Under the pieces are notes generated by a model. That model saw only the letters and a program-made list of their open reading frames with translations. It ran no database searches and was not told the origin of the DNA. The translations under genes and the position numbers were made by a program. Of a stretch of DNA of 7,411 nt, positions 4,776-7,411 are shown in pieces. The stretch is from contig CAMHER010000093.1 of the NCBI GenBank assembly GCA_946184215.1, positions 1-7,411 of the forward strand. The letters are read 5' to 3'. Positions within the stretch are counted from its first letter, which is position 1. Each line of letters opens with the position of its first letter. The stretch is from an uncultured Clostridia bacterium (GTDB lineage: Bacteria > Bacillota > Clostridia > Oscillospirales > Oscillospiraceae).

Positions 4776-5177
4776 ATGGCACCCAAATCGAAGCTGAAGA
4801 AGACGTCCCGCAAGCGTCGCGAGCGGAAGCTTGTCGAGCGCGGTGTGGCGCACATCAAGTCTTCTTTCAATAACACCATCGTCACCATCACCGATCCCAA
4901 CGGCAACGCTCTGTCCTGGGCTTCCGCCGGCGGCATGGGCTTCCGCGGAAACAAGAAGTCCACTCCTTTCGCCGCGCAGATGGCCGCCGAGACCGCCGCG
5001 AAGGCGTCGCTCGATTATGGCCTTAAGTATGTTGACGTGATGGTCAAAGGCCCCGGCTCCGGCCGTGAAGCCGCGATCCGCGCGCTGCAGACCGCCGGCC
5101 TGGAGGTCACCATGATCAAAGACGTGACCCCCATCCCGCACAATGGCTGCCGTCCGCCCAAGCGTCGCCGCGTGTAA
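4776..5177 (+). CDS. rpsK: 30S ribosomal protein S11
   Basis: S11 lies on the platform of the 30S subunit near the mRNA exit and Shine-Dalgarno interaction site. The 133-residue product has a basic N-terminus (KKTSRKRRERK), HIKSSFNNTIVTITD (26-40) and the conserved GPGSGREAAIRALQTAGLEV near 92-111. The invariant C-terminus DVTPIPHNGCRPPKRRRV is intact, including the Asn-Gly pair that isomerises to isoaspartate in some bacteria. ATG 4776 follows CTGGAGGGA with suitable spacing. rpsD starts 18 bases after its stop. Confidence 0.98.
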   Translation: MAPKSKLKKTSRKRRERKLVERGVAHIKSSFNNTIVTITDPNGNALSWASAGGMGFRGNKKSTPFAAQMAAETAAKASLDYGLKYVDVMVKGPGSGREAAIRALQTAGLEVTMIKDVTPIPHNGCRPPKRRRV

Positions 5178-5195
5178 TGAAGGAGGAGTGTAAGG

Positions 5196-5792
5196 ATGGC
5201 AAACAATAAACAGCCGATCGCCCGGAGATGCCGTGCTCTTGACATTTCTCCGGCCGTTATGGGCTATGCGAACAAGAAGTCTCATCGGAACCCCAACGGC
5301 AACCGCCGCAAGAAGGTTTCCGAATACGGCGCCCAGCTGAAGGAAAAGCAGAAGGTGCGTTTCATCTACGGCGTGCTGGAAAAGCAGTTCCGTCACTATT
5401 TTGAAAAGGCGTCCAACATGAAGGGCGTTACCGGCGAAAACATGCTGCAGCTCCTCGAGCTCCGCTTGGACAACGTCGTGTACCGTCTCGGCCTGGCCAA
5501 GACCCGCCGCATGGCCCGTCAGGTGGTCGGCCACGGCCACATCCGCGTCAACGGCAAGAAGGTCGATATTCCTTCTTATCAGGTGAAGGCCGGCGACGTG
5601 ATCACCCTGCGTCAGCGCTCCATGGAAAGCGAAATGTTCAAGAGCCTGCGGGAAGGCACCAGCGTGCTGCTGCCCAAGTGGCTGACCTTTGACGCCCAGA
5701 ACCTCACCGGCACCGTCGCTGCTCTGCCCACCCGTGCGGACATCGACTACGAAGTGCAGGAGAACATGATCATCGAATTCTACAGCCGTTAA
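5196..5792 (+). CDS. rpsD: 30S ribosomal protein S4, cysteine-poor (zinc-free) form
   Basis: S4 is a primary 16S rRNA binding protein that starts assembly of the 30S body; in several bacteria it also represses its own operon. The 198-residue product has an N-terminal domain (MANNKQPIARRCRALDISPA onward) leading to NRRKKVSEYGAQLKEKQKVRFIYG (36-59), typical of S4. The S4 RNA-binding domain spans roughly 88-150: LELRLDNVVYRLGLA, then GHGHIRVNGKKVDIPSYQV. Only one cysteine (Cys12) is present, so the four-cysteine zinc site of C+ S4 proteins is absent; this C- form is known in Clostridia. AGGAGG (5181-5186) lies nine bases before the ATG. Its place between rpsK and rpoA matches E. coli, whereas B. 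subtilis keeps rpsD elsewhere. Confidence 0.97.
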   Translation: MANNKQPIARRCRALDISPAVMGYANKKSHRNPNGNRRKKVSEYGAQLKEKQKVRFIYGVLEKQFRHYFEKASNMKGVTGENMLQLLELRLDNVVYRLGLAKTRRMARQVVGHGHIRVNGKKVDIPSYQVKAGDVITLRQRSMESEMFKSLREGTSVLLPKWLTFDAQNLTGTVAALPTRADIDYEVQENMIIEFYSR

Positions 5793-5810
5793 TCATGTCG
5801 CTGCATGATT
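5791..5810 (+). repeat. Hairpin overlapping the rpsD stop codon
   Basis: AATCATG (5791-5797) pairs exactly with CATGATT (5804-5810) around TCGCTG. The stem begins in the TAA stop of rpsD, in the 68-base gap before rpoA. ATCATG (5792-5797) could alternatively pair with CATGAT at 5765-5770 inside rpsD. No T-tract follows, so termination is unlikely. Confidence 0.45.
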
Positions 5811-5844
5811 GCTGCCATTTGGAATAGAAACGACGGTACCTGAC

Positions 5845-5850
5845 AGGAGG
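5845..5850 (+). promoter_or_regulatory. Ribosome binding site that fixes the rpoA GTG start
   Basis: An exact AGGAGG lies ten bases before GTG 5861 and only one base before an in-frame TTG at 5852. The spacing excludes the TTG and supports the GTG. Confidence 0.8.
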
Positions 5851-5860
5851 GTTGGACCCA

Positions 5861-6808
5861 GTGATCGCAGAATTTGAAAAGGCGCACATCGAATGCACGG
5901 AGCTTTCTGAAAACAACCAATTCGGACGCTTTGTGGTGGAACCGCTCGAGCGCGGCTTCGGCCATACGCTCGGCAACGCCCTGCGCAGGGTGCTTTTGAG
6001 CAGCCTGACCGGCGCGGCCGTGACCTCCGTCCAGATCGACGGGGTACAGCACGAGTTTTCCACCATTCCGGGCGTCAAGGAAGATGTCACCGAAATCATT
6101 CTCAACTTCAAGGAACTGGCGCTCAAGCTCTTCTCTGACGGCACGAAAAAGATCGAGATCGACGTGGTCGGCCCCTGTGATTTCACGGGCGGAGACATCA
6201 AGACGGACGACGAAGTGGAGATCATCAATACCGACCTTCACATCGCCACGCTGGACGACGGCGCCCGCCTGCATATGTTCATCACCCTGGATCACGGCCG
6301 CGGCTACGTCCAGGCGGATAAGAACAAGGATCCCCAGAGCCCCATCGGCGTGATCCCGATCGATTCGATTTACACCCCGATCCGCAAGGTCAACTACGCG
6401 GTGGAGGATACCCGTGTCGGTCAGATTACCGACTATGACAAGCTGACGTTGGAAGTGACGACCGACGGCACCATCAACCCCGAGGAAGCGATTTCCTCGG
6501 CGGCCCGCATCCTGACCGAGCAGCTGTCGCTCTTCTGCGGCCTGACTGACCAGGCGATTCCCGCCCCGGTCGCCGAGCCGGAGGAGACCAAGAGCGAGCG
6601 TCTGCTGGACATGACCATCGAAGAGTTGGATCTGTCCGTGCGTGCGTATAACTGCCTGAAGCGTGCCGGCATCAACACCGTCAACGAGCTTGTACAGAAG
6701 AACCAGGAGGACATGATGAAGGTCCGGAACCTGGGCAAAAAGAGCCTTGAGGAAGTGGAGCAGAAGCTGCAGGCCCTTGGCCTGGGCCTGCGCGCCACGG
6801 AAGAATAA
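5861..6808 (+). CDS. rpoA: DNA-directed RNA polymerase subunit alpha
   Basis: The alpha subunit dimerises to nucleate RNA polymerase assembly, and its C-terminal domain contacts promoter UP elements and activators. From GTG 5861 the product is 315 residues, the usual Gram-positive length, and begins M(V)IAEFEKAHIEC. The N-terminal domain (about 1-230) carries the dimer and assembly motif FVVEPLERGFGHTLGNALRR near residues 24-43. A short acidic linker follows (EPEETKSE). The C-terminal helix-hairpin-helix domain (about 252-311) has SVRAYNCLKRAGI and VRNLGKKSLEEVE; Arg261, Asn264, Lys267, Gly292, Lys293 and Ser295 match UP-element-binding positions of E. coli (Arg265 group). The upstream TTG at 5852 is one base from the ribosome binding site and was rejected. 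rplQ follows after 17 bases. Confidence 0.97.
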   Translation: MIAEFEKAHIECTELSENNQFGRFVVEPLERGFGHTLGNALRRVLLSSLTGAAVTSVQIDGVQHEFSTIPGVKEDVTEIILNFKELALKLFSDGTKKIEIDVVGPCDFTGGDIKTDDEVEIINTDLHIATLDDGARLHMFITLDHGRGYVQADKNKDPQSPIGVIPIDSIYTPIRKVNYAVEDTRVGQITDYDKLTLEVTTDGTINPEEAISSAARILTEQLSLFCGLTDQAIPAPVAEPEETKSERLLDMTIEELDLSVRAYNCLKRAGINTVNELVQKNQEDMMKVRNLGKKSLEEVEQKLQALGLGLRATEE

Positions 6809-6825
6809 ATAGGAGGAAACGACAT

Positions 6826-7338
6826 ATGGCATTGGAGCGCAAGCTGGGCCGCACCGCGAGCCAGCGCAAAGCCATGCTCCGCGGACTGACCACGCAGCTG
6901 CTGTGGAACGGCCGCATCGAGACGACCGAGGCCCGCGCCAAGGAAGTCCGCAGCATCGCAGATAAAATGATCACGCTCGCGGTCCGCGAATATGACAAGA
7001 CCGTGGATGTGGAAAAAGAATTCACCAACGATAAGAAGCAGATTGTCAAGGAGACCGTGACCAACGACCTCCCCAGCAAGCTGGCTGCCCGCCGCATCAT
7101 GATGTCCTACCTGTACGAGGCGAAGCTCCCCAAGGAAGACGACGAGAGCAAGAAGCTGTACCGGGACCGCACCAAGGACAACAAGCACCCCGTGGTGGAA
7201 AAGGTGTTCCGTGAGTACGGACCCAAGTACCGCGCCCGCAACCAGGAAAAGGGCTGCGCCGGCGGCTACACCCGCATCATCAAGAAGGGCCCCCGCCGCG
7301 GCGACGCCGCCGAGATGGTCATTCTCGAGCTGGTGTAA
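6826..7338 (+). CDS. rplQ: 50S ribosomal protein L17, enlarged form
   Basis: L17 binds 23S rRNA near the peptide exit tunnel region of the 50S subunit. The N-terminal part (MALERKLGRTASQRKAMLRG, then NGRIETTEARAKEVRSIADKMITLA to residue 52) and the C-terminal GGYTRIIKKGPRRGDAAEMVILELV (146-170) are standard L17. At 170 residues it is about 50 longer than the B. subtilis or E. coli core. The extra length lies in two charged, lysine/glutamate-rich stretches, about 54-81 and 100-120. Comparable long L17 proteins occur in some Clostridia, as far as I recall. AGGAGG (6811-6816) lies nine bases before the ATG. It is the last gene before a strong terminator. Confidence 0.96.
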   Translation: MALERKLGRTASQRKAMLRGLTTQLLWNGRIETTEARAKEVRSIADKMITLAVREYDKTVDVEKEFTNDKKQIVKETVTNDLPSKLAARRIMMSYLYEAKLPKEDDESKKLYRDRTKDNKHPVVEKVFREYGPKYRARNQEKGCAGGYTRIIKKGPRRGDAAEMVILELV

Positions 7339-7352
7339 TCATAAGAATTCAG

Positions 7353-7382
7353 AAAGAACCGACCTTTTGGCCGGTTCTTTTT
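7353..7382 (+). terminator. Intrinsic terminator of the alpha operon
   Basis: AAAGAACCG (7353-7361) pairs with CGGTTCTTT (7372-7380). One A-C mismatch follows, then an inner CC/GG pair around a TTTT loop, and the right arm runs into TTTTT (7378-7382). It lies 14 bases after the rplQ stop, exactly where the transcript is expected to end. Confidence 0.9.
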
Positions 7383-7405
7383 GAAATTTGAAGGGAAGGA
7401 AAACG

Positions 7406-7411
7406 ATGAAG
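7406..7411 (+). CDS. Start of the next gene, cut by the window edge
   Basis: ATGAAG follows the purine-rich ribosome binding site AAGGGAAGGA (7391-7400) at good spacing, so a new gene probably starts here, giving Met-Lys. Nothing about the product can be read. In many Bacillota the genes after rplQ encode an energy-coupling factor transporter, but this window cannot show that. Confidence 0.45.

Noticed and set aside
5852..5860. TTG 5852 as the rpoA start
   Set aside because: It is one base after AGGAGG, too close for initiation. GTG 5861 has ten-base spacing and gives the expected 315 residues.
5789..6832. Long antisense open frame opposite rpoA
   Set aside because: Same cause: an open frame on the reverse strand of a certain GC-rich gene, with no recognisable domain or ribosome binding site.

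Overview
The window is a stretch of the bacterial S10-spc-alpha ribosomal protein gene cluster. Every gene is on the + strand, in the order rplO(3' part)-secY-adk-map-(KOW RNA-binding protein)-infA-rpmJ-rpsM-rpsK-rpsD-rpoA-rplQ. A strong intrinsic terminator follows rplQ, and the first two codons of another gene follow that. The source is most likely a GC-rich member of the Clostridia (Bacillota), for example a gut or rumen lineage. Evidence for this: adk and map lie between secY and infA; a small KOW gene sits between map and infA as in Gram-positive bacteria; Shine-Dalgarno sites are strong AGGAGG-type; S4 is the cysteine-poor form common in Clostridia; and L17 carries a long internal insertion. 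Genus cannot be assigned from sequence reading alone.

Layout. Bases 1-3230 hold the end of L15, the SecY translocase channel, adenylate kinase and methionine aminopeptidase. Bases 3227-3937 hold three small genes: a KOW protein with a TTG start that overlaps map, IF-1 with a TTG start, and the 37-residue L36. Bases 3938-4347 are a 410-base non-coding gap full of inverted repeats, at the place where the spc and alpha operons are separate units in E. coli. Bases 4348-7338 are the alpha operon: S13, S11, S4, the RNA polymerase alpha subunit and L17. The terminator is at 7353-7382.

The genes together supply ribosomal proteins, an initiation factor, the RNA polymerase assembly subunit, nucleotide balance (adk), removal of the initiator methionine (map) and membrane protein export (secY). 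The set is conserved and mostly ordinary. The parts worth a second look are non-coding or small variations: the hairpin-dense leader upstream of rpsM (possible S4 autoregulatory region), a 13-bp palindrome between secY and adk flanked by duplicated AAAGGAG motifs, a promoter-like motif inside the KOW gene, non-ATG starts for the KOW gene, infA and rpoA, a zinc-free S4 beside a zinc-binding L36, and an enlarged L17. I found no sign of a new defence, mobile or biosynthetic system.
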